Shown here: positions 26,074 through 35,066 of the stretch, one piece after another
How the letters are laid out: each line of letters begins with the position of its first letter
How positions within the stretch are numbered: position 1 is the stretch's first letter
Source: Dehalococcoidia bacterium
GTDB lineage: Bacteria > Chloroflexota > Dehalococcoidia > Dehalococcoidales > JAUVZA01
Reading direction: 5' to 3'
Length of the DNA stretch: 41,218 nt
Assembly (NCBI GenBank): GCA_030602805.1
Contig: JAUVZA010000004.1
Coordinates: forward strand, 1-41,218
Notes under the pieces: model-generated
Database searches by the model: none
Told to the model about the DNA's origin: nothing
Seen by the model: only the letters and a program-made list of their open reading frames with translations
Translations under genes and position numbers: made by a program

Positions 26074-27261
26074 TTATTCTATATCATCAACAATGGCTCG
26101 CAATTTTGGCGCTAGCACCTGCGGTTCAAACATCTTACGTCCCTGAAGTATATTCTCACATTGTCGCTTATAGCGAACAAGAGGGAATTCTTTTAGGATA
26201 GACAGCATTACAGAGCGCATTTCCTGGTAACTATCGCACAGATATCCGATATCACCCATTTTCCCGAAGCAATACTCTATATACGGATTCCTGAGGTAGA
26301 TACCGGGTTTAACATAGGACAGGGCATCAAGAAACGAGGTGCTGGCTCCAAAATTATATATTTTAGGACTTGCCATTACCACCGCATAGGTTAAACTAGA
26401 TGCCCGCCGGGCATACTCTTCAATAGATAGCGGGGTGTAAGACACACCCTTAACCGCATCTTGCCCCGATATAGGATAACCGCCCCGCTGCTTCAAAAAA
26501 CCTACCATGACAAACTCGCCAAGCTTCTGGCTGACCTCCCTTTGAATTTCTGCGGCAAGACGGGAGAAAACATCAAATCCCCCTTTGGTACTCACCCCGA
26601 TATAGCCGAAGCGAACTATTTGACCACAGCCTATATCAATTGAAGTGTTGTTGTGAGTCCAAAAGCAAGGAATATCTAATGTCCGAAAATTAGGTGCTAC
26701 GTTGGGCATAACATCGAGGAGAGCACGATAGATTGACCCGCTAAGTGCTATGTACCGCAACCGTTTGGGATGGGGCAGTCTGAGCACCTGACGAAGGCTA
26801 AACAGCCATCTCCAGGGCTTTCTGGGTTGTCTATCCGATATCGAATTTAGTATCCCATGAGGTATAACCAGTATCGGTACTCGCCTGTCCTTCAAGTGCA
26901 TCAACACCTTAAGAAAAAACAAGCCGGTACTTGTAATCGAGCAGAGGATGAGAAACCGAAGGTTAGGAGTAGAAGCCACACGGAGCACATAACGACACCA
27001 GGTCAGTTCACTACCCAGACGTTTTCTAGGGCTGATTTCCAGCGGCGGAATAACAATTTCTTGCCACTTGACTCGCCCTTCATCTACTTCTACTTCTCGG
27101 GCTAAGACCTTACCCACCCATACCAGATGTTCTCTCTCTCCCATGAAGGTTACTTGGGCATCTGGATAGGCTAGTAAAACGGTATATAGAAGCGCTGCGT
27201 TTAACCTGGAATGTTCAAACCCAAAACACTGTGGTTCGCACAAGATGACTTGTTCGTTCAT
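26074..27261 (-). CDS. Putative GT-B glycosyltransferase
   Basis: A 395-residue protein with a weak GT-B look: LCEPQCFGFEHSRLNAALLY at the start and PHGILNSISDR in the first domain. IVRFGYIGVSTKGGFDVF at the second domain is like donor-site loops. It ends with SFLDALSYVKPGIYLRNPYI, resembling the GT4 C-terminal glycine region. I do not recognise a defined family. The ATG at 27261 has a GGTGA site five bases before it; an upstream TTG at 27300 has none, so the shorter form is preferred. It lies directly before the C-methyltransferase gene. Confidence 0.6.
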   Translation of the reverse strand: MNEQVILCEPQCFGFEHSRLNAALLYTVLLAYPDAQVTFMGEREHLVWVGKVLAREVEVDEGRVKWQEIVIPPLEISPRKRLGSELTWCRYVLRVASTPNLRFLILCSITSTGLFFLKVLMHLKDRRVPILVIPHGILNSISDRQPRKPWRWLFSLRQVLRLPHPKRLRYIALSGSIYRALLDVMPNVAPNFRTLDIPCFWTHNNTSIDIGCGQIVRFGYIGVSTKGGFDVFSRLAAEIQREVSQKLGEFVMVGFLKQRGGYPISGQDAVKGVSYTPLSIEEYARRASSLTYAVVMASPKIYNFGASTSFLDALSYVKPGIYLRNPYIEYCFGKMGDIGYLCDSYQEMRSVMLSILKEFPLVRYKRQCENILQGRKMFEPQVLAPKLRAIVDDIE

Positions 27262-27307
27262 ATTTTCACCGGCTTTCGGTATAACGAGGTCGTTTAGCAA
27301 CTCAAAC

Positions 27308-27441
27308 TGTCATTGCGAGGCACAAAGTGCCGAAGCAATCTCTGAAAGCAATAGCGAGATTGCTTCGCGGAGCCTGTCCTGAGCAGCACGAGATTCTTCG
27401 CTCCGCTCAGAATGACAGGAAGCGAAGGGCTCGCAATGACA
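27308..27441. repeat. MITE-like element with 12-bp terminal inverted repeats
   Basis: TGTCATTGCGAG (27308-27319) and CTCGCAATGACA (27430-27441) are perfect inverted ends of a 134-bp element. Inside are further paired blocks (GAAGCAATC / GAGATTGCTTC, and TTCGCTCCGCTCAGAATGACA). Elements with this TCATTGCGAGG core are widespread in anaerobic bacterial genomes. A partial second copy lies at 37331. The rest of the gap between the flanking genes (27442-27550) shows nothing else. Confidence 0.8.
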
Positions 27442-27550
27442 ACTAAACACCCAGTATAACTCTGTTTGTATTTTTGTTCCAGCGCATTAAGATATCCCTT
27501 AGCAGACCACCCCCACGCAGATTAAAGGGACCTTCATAATTTAGACATCC

Positions 27551-28375
27551 TCACCTACATTTCCTAATGACCAAAAATTCACCCGCTGGAATCCTATATA
27601 TATATCCAAAGAGTCTGTCTAGCTTATCTAAAAGATTCGCCCCCCCATTTTTTGCAAGTCTATGAAGGGGCACACTAGCCAACCCTACCACATGTATGTA
27701 ATGTACCGGGATTCTTTCCAGCAATTTGCACTTATTGGTATTACCTACCATTCCCTTTACATTCCCGAAGGTGTAGAATTTGTAGTATTTTGCCTTTTCC
27801 CAGATTTTGAAACTTCTCTTTCCAGTTCCCCAATCCCTGGGATTCCGTCCGAAAAGCATAAATGTAATGTGAGCTAAGCTCCATTTTTGGGGAACATTAA
27901 GAATGATTATTCCATTATCCTTACATACCCTAACAAGTTCTCCAATAACTTTTTGAGGATTATCTAGATGTTCTAAAACACCAAAGAGGTAAACAACATC
28001 AAAGATTCCATCCTTGAATCCCGTACTTTCTAAATTAGCTCTCACTAATCTTATCCTAGCTTCATAGCCTTTTTTCTTGGCACGTTCTTTGGCAACTTTC
28101 AGCATATTTTCTGAAAAATCAACGCCTATTACTTTTTTAATATCTAAACTCTTAATAAACATTTCGGTAAATTGCCCATTACCACAACCCGCATCAAGAA
28201 GAATACCATCAACATTACTGTAGGATGTCAGTATATGCTTTAATATTTTTTGTATTATGTTTATGCTCCAATATGAAAATGAATTTGGCTTCAGCTCCCT
28301 AAAGATACCCCCTGCCCATGTTTCAGCCAGTCTATCATGTGCTTCCATTATCTCTTGTGCTATGCTATCTTTCAT
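27551..28375 (-). CDS. Class I SAM-dependent methyltransferase
   Basis: A 274-residue methyltransferase with motif I LLDAGCGNGQFTEMF, the acidic VIGVDFSENMLKVAK, motif II FDVVYLFGVLEHLDNPQKVI and NGIIILNVPQKWS. A C-terminal half that is probably a substrate lid carries RNPRDWGTGKRSFKIW. The ATG at 28375 overlaps the stop of the upstream GT4 gene as ATGA, so the pair is coupled; a GTG five codons earlier is possible but less likely. Substrate is unknown; O-methylation of a glycan end is one possibility. Confidence 0.85.
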   Translation of the reverse strand: MKDSIAQEIMEAHDRLAETWAGGIFRELKPNSFSYWSINIIQKILKHILTSYSNVDGILLDAGCGNGQFTEMFIKSLDIKKVIGVDFSENMLKVAKERAKKKGYEARIRLVRANLESTGFKDGIFDVVYLFGVLEHLDNPQKVIGELVRVCKDNGIIILNVPQKWSLAHITFMLFGRNPRDWGTGKRSFKIWEKAKYYKFYTFGNVKGMVGNTNKCKLLERIPVHYIHVVGLASVPLHRLAKNGGANLLDKLDRLFGYIYRIPAGEFLVIRKCR

Positions 28376-29550
28376 AGTCTTTCCATCCACAATCTTAGAT
28401 AGGTATTAGCAACCTTTTCCCAGGTATAATCCTTTTCTACAATCTTTCTTCCTGTATCCCCAAATTTTTGGCATAAACTTCTATCTTTATACAATAAACC
28501 TATCTTCTCTGATAATTGCTCGACAGAGCCGACATCAAATAAAAATCCATTTCTCCCCTCTTGTATTACCTCGGCAATCCCCCCAGTCCTTGAGCCGATT
28601 ACCGGTTTGCTGCAAGCCATCGCTTCGGCAAGCACAATCCCAAAGGCTTCCCCACCATATGACGGTAGGACAGATATATCACAGCTTTTAATTAGGGTAC
28701 AGAATTTTCTTCTCTCTAAAGCTCCGGTAAAAGTAACCCTATCGGCTAAATCCAGGTTTTGGCTAAGTTCCTGTAGTTCAGTTAATGCCCCAAAATCGGG
28801 ACCAGCAATGGTTAGCCTTATATTGGTGTTATCTAATTTGGAGATGGCTTTTATTAGTATATCAAGTCCCTTTATTTTGGCTACTCGACCAGCATATAGC
28901 ACATTAAATGGTTTTTCAAGATTATATTGCTTCCTAATTTCATATATTTCTTCACTTGTTATCAAATCGAACTCTTCCAGGTTGACACCAGCCGGCACTA
29001 CAAAAACCTTATGTTCACTAAATTTAAGATTATTTATATAAAATTCCCGCTCTCTCCTCGTATCTGCAGTTAAATAGATATTGTCCTTTCTATGGACAAA
29101 ATACCTCAAAACCCTAAAAGCTAATTTCCTAAAGAAACGAGAAGTAGATTTTTCTAAACCATTGACATCGCAATGAGGGGTTATGGTAACCTTTCTAAAC
29201 TTTTGGTGAAAAAACAAGGCAAGATAGGAATGAAATGATGGGAAAGAGTGGGAATGAGCTACCATGTCGGCTCTTTTCAGTTTTAAAAACTCAAGGAACA
29301 TCGGCGGATAAATAAACGGATACATGAAAGGCAACCTCGGGATTTTAAACGAATGAACTTTTTTAACTTCAATTCCATCTACCATTCTTTCAAGTTGACT
29401 ATCCCTTTCTCCTTTGAAGTCCAATAAGTCTGTTGACCAGATTTCAACCTCATATCCTTTACTTTTGAACTGCTTTGAGATTTCAAATACAAGCGTTTCC
29501 ACACCGCCAAGGGATGGTGGTCCCCTGTATTCAAGTTCTAATATCTTCAT
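28372..29550 (-). CDS. GT4 family glycosyltransferase
   Basis: A complete 392-residue GT-B enzyme of the PimA/WaaG type. It has LEYRGPPSLGGVETLVFEIS, then ADMVAHSHSFPSFH and TPHCDVNGLEKS. In the donor domain it has VLYAGRVAKIKGLDILIKAI, and a full E-x7-E motif in GEAFGIVLAEAMACSKPVI. The donor sugar is unknown. Its first 75 codons and about 15 bases upstream have a near-identical truncated twin at 32834-33058. Confidence 0.92.
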   Translation of the reverse strand: MKILELEYRGPPSLGGVETLVFEISKQFKSKGYEVEIWSTDLLDFKGERDSQLERMVDGIEVKKVHSFKIPRLPFMYPFIYPPMFLEFLKLKRADMVAHSHSFPSFHSYLALFFHQKFRKVTITPHCDVNGLEKSTSRFFRKLAFRVLRYFVHRKDNIYLTADTRREREFYINNLKFSEHKVFVVPAGVNLEEFDLITSEEIYEIRKQYNLEKPFNVLYAGRVAKIKGLDILIKAISKLDNTNIRLTIAGPDFGALTELQELSQNLDLADRVTFTGALERRKFCTLIKSCDISVLPSYGGEAFGIVLAEAMACSKPVIGSRTGGIAEVIQEGRNGFLFDVGSVEQLSEKIGLLYKDRSLCQKFGDTGRKIVEKDYTWEKVANTYLRLWMERL

Positions 29551-29553
29551 TGC

Positions 29554-29673
29554 TTAAGCCCCCATACCTCGTGATTTAGCAACTCCATAAATTTCATAAG
29601 CAGTTATCAGTTTTGTTGATAAATTATCCCAAAAGAGTATAATGTTTTTTATAACTGGTAAAGCGGCATATCT
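29554..29673 (-). pseudogene. Possible 3' scrap of a glycosyltransferase
   Basis: On the minus strand a 39-codon frame ends WDNLSTKLITAYEIYGVAKS, then RGMGA and a stop. The W-x-x-L-x-x-K-L-x-x-A-Y pattern is that of GT4 C-terminal helices. It lies in the otherwise empty gap between the nucleotidyltransferase and GT4 genes, just before the duplicated segment. The match is short and a chance reading is possible. Confidence 0.25.
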
Positions 29674-29704
29674 TCATTCGGAACACATCTGTAAAAATTA
29701 ATTA

Positions 29705-30421
29705 CTACTTAAAAAGAATCTCTTCTGCTCTCTGTAAGTCCTCAGGATAAGTTATATTTAAATAATCTCCCTGAAAGTGAACCGGCATGATCTCTTCTCC
29801 AGCATTAATCATATTCTGTATCACATCGGTAATCTCTACTTCATTTCGCAATTTGGATGGCTTGGTCATTTTGATGTATCGAAATATCCTTTTATCAAAA
29901 AAGTAAAGCCCCATGCCGCATAGGTTATTCAACACCTTTTTTGGTTTTTCTTCTACTCTACATACGAGGTTATTCTTGATTTCTACCGAATAGCTCAGTT
30001 TGATATCTTCCACATTATTTGTTTCCCATACTCCGACTCCTTGTTCCATATTCTGTGGGAAACAAAACTCACCTTGGCAAATACAATCTCCAAGCACTAC
30101 TGTGAAGCGGTCTGAAACAAACTCTTTGGCACACAGGATAGCATCTCCAATACCCCTCAGCTCCTTTTGCTCCACAAAGCGAGAATTTATGGGCAATTGG
30201 CTGACAAACTCGATAATCTGTTCCTTTTCGTATTGCACAACAAAAATAAAATCATTGGTATACCTTTTCCAATACCCTATAACATGACTCAAGATGGGCT
30301 TATTCTTTACCTCAACCATAACCTTGGCTTTTTCTGAAGAACAAGGGAGAATCCTTGTCCCCTGACCAGCACAAAGAACCACGCATTTTAATCCCTTATA
30401 GTCAAACCATTGCTTTCCCAC
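29705..30421 (-). CDS. Sugar-phosphate nucleotidyltransferase
   Basis: A 238-residue NTP-transferase that joins a sugar 1-phosphate to a nucleotide. The signature reads LCAGQGTRILPCSSEKAKVM, a variant of GxGTRLxPxTxxxPK with Ser-Ser-Glu before the Lys region. The metal-binding loop is VVLGDCICQG, with VEEKPKK later, as in glucose-1-phosphate thymidylyltransferases and GDP-mannose pyrophosphorylases. It has no C-terminal beta-helix. The GTG start is fixed by AAGGAGG five bases before it. Base and sugar specificity cannot be read from sequence. Confidence 0.85.
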   Translation of the reverse strand: MGKQWFDYKGLKCVVLCAGQGTRILPCSSEKAKVMVEVKNKPILSHVIGYWKRYTNDFIFVVQYEKEQIIEFVSQLPINSRFVEQKELRGIGDAILCAKEFVSDRFTVVLGDCICQGEFCFPQNMEQGVGVWETNNVEDIKLSYSVEIKNNLVCRVEEKPKKVLNNLCGMGLYFFDKRIFRYIKMTKPSKLRNEVEITDVIQNMINAGEEIMPVHFQGDYLNITYPEDLQRAEEILFK

Positions 30422-30441
30422 TTTATCCTCCTTGGCAGCGA

Positions 30442-31707
30442 TTAGCTGATTCCCCCTTTCCTCTTTTTCAGCGCAATGACAGAGTGATACAGATTGATAA
30501 TCTCCTTAATTGGTTCGTTGTTGTATAGAAACTCGGCTGACTTCCTGGCGTTCTCACCCATCACTCGTGCCTCTTCTTTATGTCGAAGTATCCAAACCAC
30601 TTTATCGGCAAATTGCTGTGGCTGATCGGGGGTCACGCAAAAGCCGCTTACGCCCTCCTGAATGAATTCAGAGACAGCCCCAACCTTACTTGCTACAATC
30701 GGTTTGGCTAACCCCATAGCCTCCACTAGTACCATTGGTCCAAAATCCATTACTGGCACTTGCTCAGGAACAACGATTACATCACTTCTAGTCATCAATT
30801 GCAGAACCTCTTCATTTTTTCTCTTGCCCAAGAACAGAATATTTTCTTTGAGTTCCAAATTCTCAACCATATCCACTATTTTAGCCTCATATTTATCATA
30901 TCCTGAGCCTACTACCATTAATTCTGCGTCTGGTACCTCTCTAACTATATATGACATTGCTTGGATAAGAATGTGCAACCCCTTATTCTCGTGTATTGCC
31001 CCGACGAAGAGAATCGTGGGTCTTTGAAAGGAGCTGGCAGGAGCTTTCGGTTCGCCTATTTGGGTATCAAGTTGGTAATGGTAAATGACATGGATTTTGC
31101 TAGACGGCAACCCGTATTGCTCCAATCGAGCCTTTGATGTTTTGGAGAGGACAATTATCGCATCCAGCTTTCGTAAGACATAATCAAAAGCCATAGACCT
31201 AGAATAGGAGAATATTTTGTTAAAAAAAGGTAACCTTCTAAGTTTTGGTAGCGAGATACATTTAGCACACTGTATACCGTGAAAGGTTGTACATATCTGT
31301 CCATTGGGACTCTTTAATATAGTATTCGGGCAAACAAACCAGTAGCCGACCACCGTTAGGACTAGGGGAATTTTCAGGATGATGCTAGCCATAGCGACAG
31401 GTAAGAAAAGAGTATGTGTGTGGAGATGAACAATATCAGGTCTTAATTTTTTATGGGCTAAAATGGAATATAATAGCGCAGGAAGGTCAAGAGGAAGATT
31501 TACCAAAACGGCAGAGATTTTGTTCAAGCAGGTTGGAACCTGATAAATTTCTTGGGACGGCTTTCCCCCCCAGGACTTTGTGGTTATGAAGGTGACGCTG
31601 TGCCCCTCCTTCCGAAGCATTTGTGATAGCCGCCAGCAGAGCTGTTCTGCACCACTCCAAGCTTTATGAGAGCCTGGTAAGGTGTCCGCCGCCAGACATA
31701 TTCTCAT
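30442..31707 (-). CDS. GT4 family glycosyltransferase
   Basis: A 421-residue GT-B enzyme. Key parts are GAEQLCWRLSQMLRKEGHSV, DIVHLHTHTLFLPVAMA, and a Cys-rich patch (CPNTILKSPNGQICTTFHG, CAKC) found in one branch of GT4 enzymes. LFVGAIHENKGLHILIQAM follows in the donor domain and DFGPMVLVEAMGLAKPIVA as the E-x7-E equivalent. Its ATG overlaps the stop of the upstream epimerase gene (ATGA). The four cysteines could bind a metal, which is inference. Confidence 0.9.
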   Translation of the reverse strand: MRICLAADTLPGSHKAWSGAEQLCWRLSQMLRKEGHSVTFITTKSWGGKPSQEIYQVPTCLNKISAVLVNLPLDLPALLYSILAHKKLRPDIVHLHTHTLFLPVAMASIILKIPLVLTVVGYWFVCPNTILKSPNGQICTTFHGIQCAKCISLPKLRRLPFFNKIFSYSRSMAFDYVLRKLDAIIVLSKTSKARLEQYGLPSSKIHVIYHYQLDTQIGEPKAPASSFQRPTILFVGAIHENKGLHILIQAMSYIVREVPDAELMVVGSGYDKYEAKIVDMVENLELKENILFLGKRKNEEVLQLMTRSDVIVVPEQVPVMDFGPMVLVEAMGLAKPIVASKVGAVSEFIQEGVSGFCVTPDQPQQFADKVVWILRHKEEARVMGENARKSAEFLYNNEPIKEIINLYHSVIALKKRKGGIS

Positions 31708-32747
31708 TTTGCTCTCAGCCCCCTGCGAAATATGCTTTCACTTTCCTTCACCCAGTCGATTAGCCTTGACACCCCTTCTTTTGTTGAAACCGTGGGTTCC
31801 CAGCCTAGCTCTCGCTTCGCCTTCGAAATATCGCAGACAAAGTATTGCAAATCCCCTAATCTAGAAGCTCCATATTCGGTCGTTAGTTTCTTTCCCGTAA
31901 TTTCTTCTATAAGCTTAATGCATTCCAGTAGAGACACGGAGTGGTCGGTTCCCCCTCCTATATTATAAATGCCCGGTTTCCTTTTTCTATAAAAAGCATC
32001 AAACGCTTCGGCAACATCGGAAGCGTAGAGAATGTCTCTTACTTGCTTCCCCGTTCCATAAATCCTGATTGGCATCTCCAAAATAGTTCGTATAACAAAA
32101 TTAGCCACCCAGCCATGGTCTTCTCCACCAAACTGCCGGGGTCCATAGAGGCCTGTGAGGCGAAAACTCGCCGCTTCTAACCCGTAAGTTTCTATATAGG
32201 TCTGCACATAAAGCTCGGCAGCCCTTTTGGAGACATGTAGAGGGGTAAGTGTCCCTTCCATTGTAGGATGGTTTTCATCTATTACTGCTGGGCAACGGAT
32301 ATATCTAGTAGGTTCTTCCTTAAGAGTTTCGTTGATTTTGTTTCCGTAAACATGAATAGTGGCGCAGTTAACTACTGGTATTTTTAGTCTTCTTGCAATC
32401 TCTAAGACATTGAAGGTGCCCAAGACATTGGTTGAGAAATCGAGCGCTGGTGATTCCATGCTGATGGTCATAGCTGGCTGGGCGGCAGTGTGAATTATGA
32501 AATGACACCCATCGGCTGCTTTCATTAACTTATCAAGGTTGCACACATCTCCCTTGATCAGGGCGACTCCTATTTTCCTTAAGAATTCCCAATTATAGTT
32601 TCGGGCGGCATCTGTAGCATAACCTGTGCGCATAAGTTCATGTTTCGTCATATTATCATAAGCGACAACATCAATTCCTTTTTTAACATAATATTCACAA
32701 GCGTGAGAGCCAATAAACCCGCATCCTCCTGTTATCAATACCTTCAT
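31704..32747 (-). CDS. NDP-sugar epimerase/dehydratase, CDP-paratose 2-epimerase-like SDR
   Basis: A 347-residue extended SDR with the NAD site TGGCGFIGSHACEYY, HTAAQPAMTISMESP, and CATIHVYGNKINETLKEEP. The N-K-region is like that of CDP-tyvelose/paratose 2-epimerases. YGTGKQVRDILYASDVAEAF and YNIGGGTDHSVSLLE are typical of the branch. The usual catalytic Y-x-x-x-K reads LHVSK: the Lys is kept but the Tyr position is Leu. The start at 32747 has GGGGGA before it and begins at the Rossmann strand; an earlier in-frame start is rejected. Substrate nucleotide is uncertain. Confidence 0.82.
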   Translation of the reverse strand: MKVLITGGCGFIGSHACEYYVKKGIDVVAYDNMTKHELMRTGYATDAARNYNWEFLRKIGVALIKGDVCNLDKLMKAADGCHFIIHTAAQPAMTISMESPALDFSTNVLGTFNVLEIARRLKIPVVNCATIHVYGNKINETLKEEPTRYIRCPAVIDENHPTMEGTLTPLHVSKRAAELYVQTYIETYGLEAASFRLTGLYGPRQFGGEDHGWVANFVIRTILEMPIRIYGTGKQVRDILYASDVAEAFDAFYRKRKPGIYNIGGGTDHSVSLLECIKLIEEITGKKLTTEYGASRLGDLQYFVCDISKAKRELGWEPTVSTKEGVSRLIDWVKESESIFRRGLRAK

Positions 32748-32761
32748 AGCATTCCCCCTTT

Positions 32762-33058
32762 TTAGTTGAATGTAATTTTCTCTCTCCAAGGAGTTGTATC
32801 TCGACTCTGGATATTTAAGACTTCCGCAATAAAGAAGGGGAATCTCGGGATTTTAAACGAGCGGAATTTTCTCACACTGATTCCGTCCACAACCCTTTCA
32901 AGTTGGCTATCCCTTTCTCCTTTGAAGTCCAATAAGTCTGTTGACCAGATTTCAACCTCATATCCTTTACTTTTGAACTGCTTTGAGATTTCAACTACAA
33001 GCGTCTCCACACCGCCAAGTGATGGTGGTCCTCTATACTCAAGTTCTAATATCTTCAT
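32762..33058 (-). pseudogene. Truncated duplicate of the GT4 gene at 28372-29550
   Basis: The first 75 residues match the intact GT4 protein at about 68 positions (MKILELEYRGPPSLGGVETL onward), then the frame runs into unrelated sequence and stops at 98 residues. The catalytic half is absent, so it is non-functional. The shared block includes about 15 bases before the ATG (TATGGGGGCTTAAG). Its ATG overlaps the stop of the upstream methyltransferase (TAATG). Confidence 0.9.
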
Positions 33059-33774
33059 TACTTAAGCCCCCATATACAAATATCCAAACCTACTAATGAC
33101 TTAATGATTCCAAACCTTGTAGAATCTTCTATAGGATTAAAAGCCTTTTGAAGGATATACGTTATTATGCCAGTTTTTGGCACTATGAAGCTGGGAGCGG
33201 GATGAATATGAACCCCAGAGACCTTTATATTTTTAAGTCCATTTGCCTTAAACAGCTTTTTCAATTTAAAAATAGAATAGGCTCGCTCAAATTCGTATTG
33301 CCTATTCTTTGCCATCTTTAGGTGTATTTGATACCAAAAATAGAGTTTATTTGGAACAAAAACCAGGATTATTCCACTTTTTTTGGTAACTCTGACCATC
33401 TCTTTAAAAACCTTTCCTAACTCATAGTCATTAAAATGTTCTAATACACCAGCGTTCCAACTTAAATCGAAATAACCATCGCCAAACGGTAAATTCATAA
33501 TATCAGTCCTAATGGTAATAATCGAATGCCCTAACTCTGAGTAAATTCTTTTGGCATTTTTCAAAGCATTTTCTGATAGATCCACAGCAGTAACATTCGC
33601 TCCATTTTCGGCAAATATTATTGAATCGTGTGCCGGACCGCTTCCCGCTTCCAAAACCTTCATCCCTTGTTTCATCGGAATATTCTTTTTAATAAAATTC
33701 CGCCTCAACCAATATATTGGAAAAGAGTGGAGATATTCCAGAGATACTTCTTCTTTCCAAGGCTCACTAGTCAA
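33058..33774 (-). CDS. Class I SAM-dependent methyltransferase
   Basis: A 238-residue methyltransferase with motif I VLEAGSGPAHDSIIFAENGA, VTAVDLSENALKNAK and motif II FDLSWNAGVLEHFNDYELGK, then KKSGIILVFVPNKLYFWYQI. It belongs to the same broad group as the gene at 27551-28375 but is only distantly alike. The start is TTG, overlapping the flippase stop as TTGA, so it is coupled to it. The substrate is unknown. Confidence 0.85.
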   Translation of the reverse strand: MTSEPWKEEVSLEYLHSFPIYWLRRNFIKKNIPMKQGMKVLEAGSGPAHDSIIFAENGANVTAVDLSENALKNAKRIYSELGHSIITIRTDIMNLPFGDGYFDLSWNAGVLEHFNDYELGKVFKEMVRVTKKSGIILVFVPNKLYFWYQIHLKMAKNRQYEFERAYSIFKLKKLFKANGLKNIKVSGVHIHPAPSFIVPKTGIITYILQKAFNPIEDSTRFGIIKSLVGLDICIWGLK

Positions 33775-35066
33775 TTATTAGCATCCTTCCTTTTTAAATA
33801 GTATAACAAATATAATCCCCCCAAAGCTATACCGACAACATTGGTAGCCAATGTAACTATCGCCGCGCCGACAGCACCATAAATGGGAATTAGCATATAA
33901 TTCCCGGCAAAATTAAGGGATAACTGAGCTATGTTAGCAAAAGCGGCAATTTGTGGTTTGTTAATAGGATACAGGAACAATCCGATGGGACTGAAGGCTA
34001 ACATTATTAATTGGTTGACCAGTAGAATTCTAAATAAAACCACCGACATTATATAGTCAACACCGTAAAGTGTCAAAATTATAGGACTGGCCAGGAAAAA
34101 TAGCGGTGATAGAAATATCGCTATTATCCCGGCAATAGGTATATACCTTTTGAGATAGTGTCTTATTTCCTCCTTGGTTACTAACTTTGAAACTTCTGGG
34201 AACAAGACGGTAGCAAATGCTCCGGTTATTAGTGCAAGAGCAAGTGCCAAATTATAGGCAGCAGCATAATATCCCACCTCTTGTGGAAGTCTAAAGTAAC
34301 CTAACATCAAGATATCAAGGCGGGTGAATATCATCCCACAGAGAACCGAAACCATTATCCACTTGCTAAAATGAACTAGCTCTTTGAGACTTTCTTTCTC
34401 ATCTCCTTTTGCCTTCAAGAAGCCCTTGGGTATGATTAAAGAGCCAATTAAGAAGGCTATAAAAGGAATGGTAATAACGGTGGTGAGGGCACTGAAGAGG
34501 TTAAGCTGTAGAGCCAGGAATAATAATCCAATTACACTTATCTTTACCACAGGGTTAATTAGATGAAAGAGCGTGAACTTCTTAAAGGATTGTCTGGCTT
34601 GCAGTGTTGCCGCTATATAACCTACCAACGACATCCCAAAGGCACCGATGAAAGCAAGCTTCAAGGGGAATATTAAATCCGGACTTCCGAAGAGCTGAGT
34701 GGCTAACGATTCTGAGGCTAAAAATCCAATCAAGAATACCATCGCCGCTATAATTAACCTGACCTTCAGCGACACCTTAAACATCAGGTCGGCTTTTGGT
34801 TTGTCATTCTTGAGATATAAAGAGGCAAATCTGACCAAGCCAGTGCCTATGCCAAAATCTGAGAATTGACTAGCTATACCCATAACTGCTAAGGCAACCG
34901 AAAATAAACCGAATTCTGCCGGACCTAATGTCCTAATGATTAAGACGGTGGCAACAAAACCAAGCCCAGCGCTGAGGACATTCCCGGTGAGGACAATTGC
35001 TGAATCTTTAGCAATCCTTGATTTTGATAATTGGATAGCTTGTGAAATAATGCTTGTTATGTTCAT
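33771..35066 (-). CDS. Polysaccharide flippase (Wzx/MATE-like, PST family)
   Basis: A 431-residue protein with 12-14 transmembrane helices. The N-terminal segment AIVLTGNVLSAGLGFVATVL followed by RTLGPAEFGLFSVALAVMG is the hallmark of the polysaccharide biosynthesis flippases. It should move a polyprenyl-linked oligosaccharide to the outer face of the membrane. It has the family's usual length and looks intact. Its ATG overlaps the stop of the preceding glycosyltransferase scrap (ATGA). Confidence 0.92.
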   Translation of the reverse strand: MNITSIISQAIQLSKSRIAKDSAIVLTGNVLSAGLGFVATVLIIRTLGPAEFGLFSVALAVMGIASQFSDFGIGTGLVRFASLYLKNDKPKADLMFKVSLKVRLIIAAMVFLIGFLASESLATQLFGSPDLIFPLKLAFIGAFGMSLVGYIAATLQARQSFKKFTLFHLINPVVKISVIGLLFLALQLNLFSALTTVITIPFIAFLIGSLIIPKGFLKAKGDEKESLKELVHFSKWIMVSVLCGMIFTRLDILMLGYFRLPQEVGYYAAAYNLALALALITGAFATVLFPEVSKLVTKEEIRHYLKRYIPIAGIIAIFLSPLFFLASPIILTLYGVDYIMSVVLFRILLVNQLIMLAFSPIGLFLYPINKPQIAAFANIAQLSLNFAGNYMLIPIYGAVGAAIVTLATNVVGIALGGLYLLYYLKRKDANN

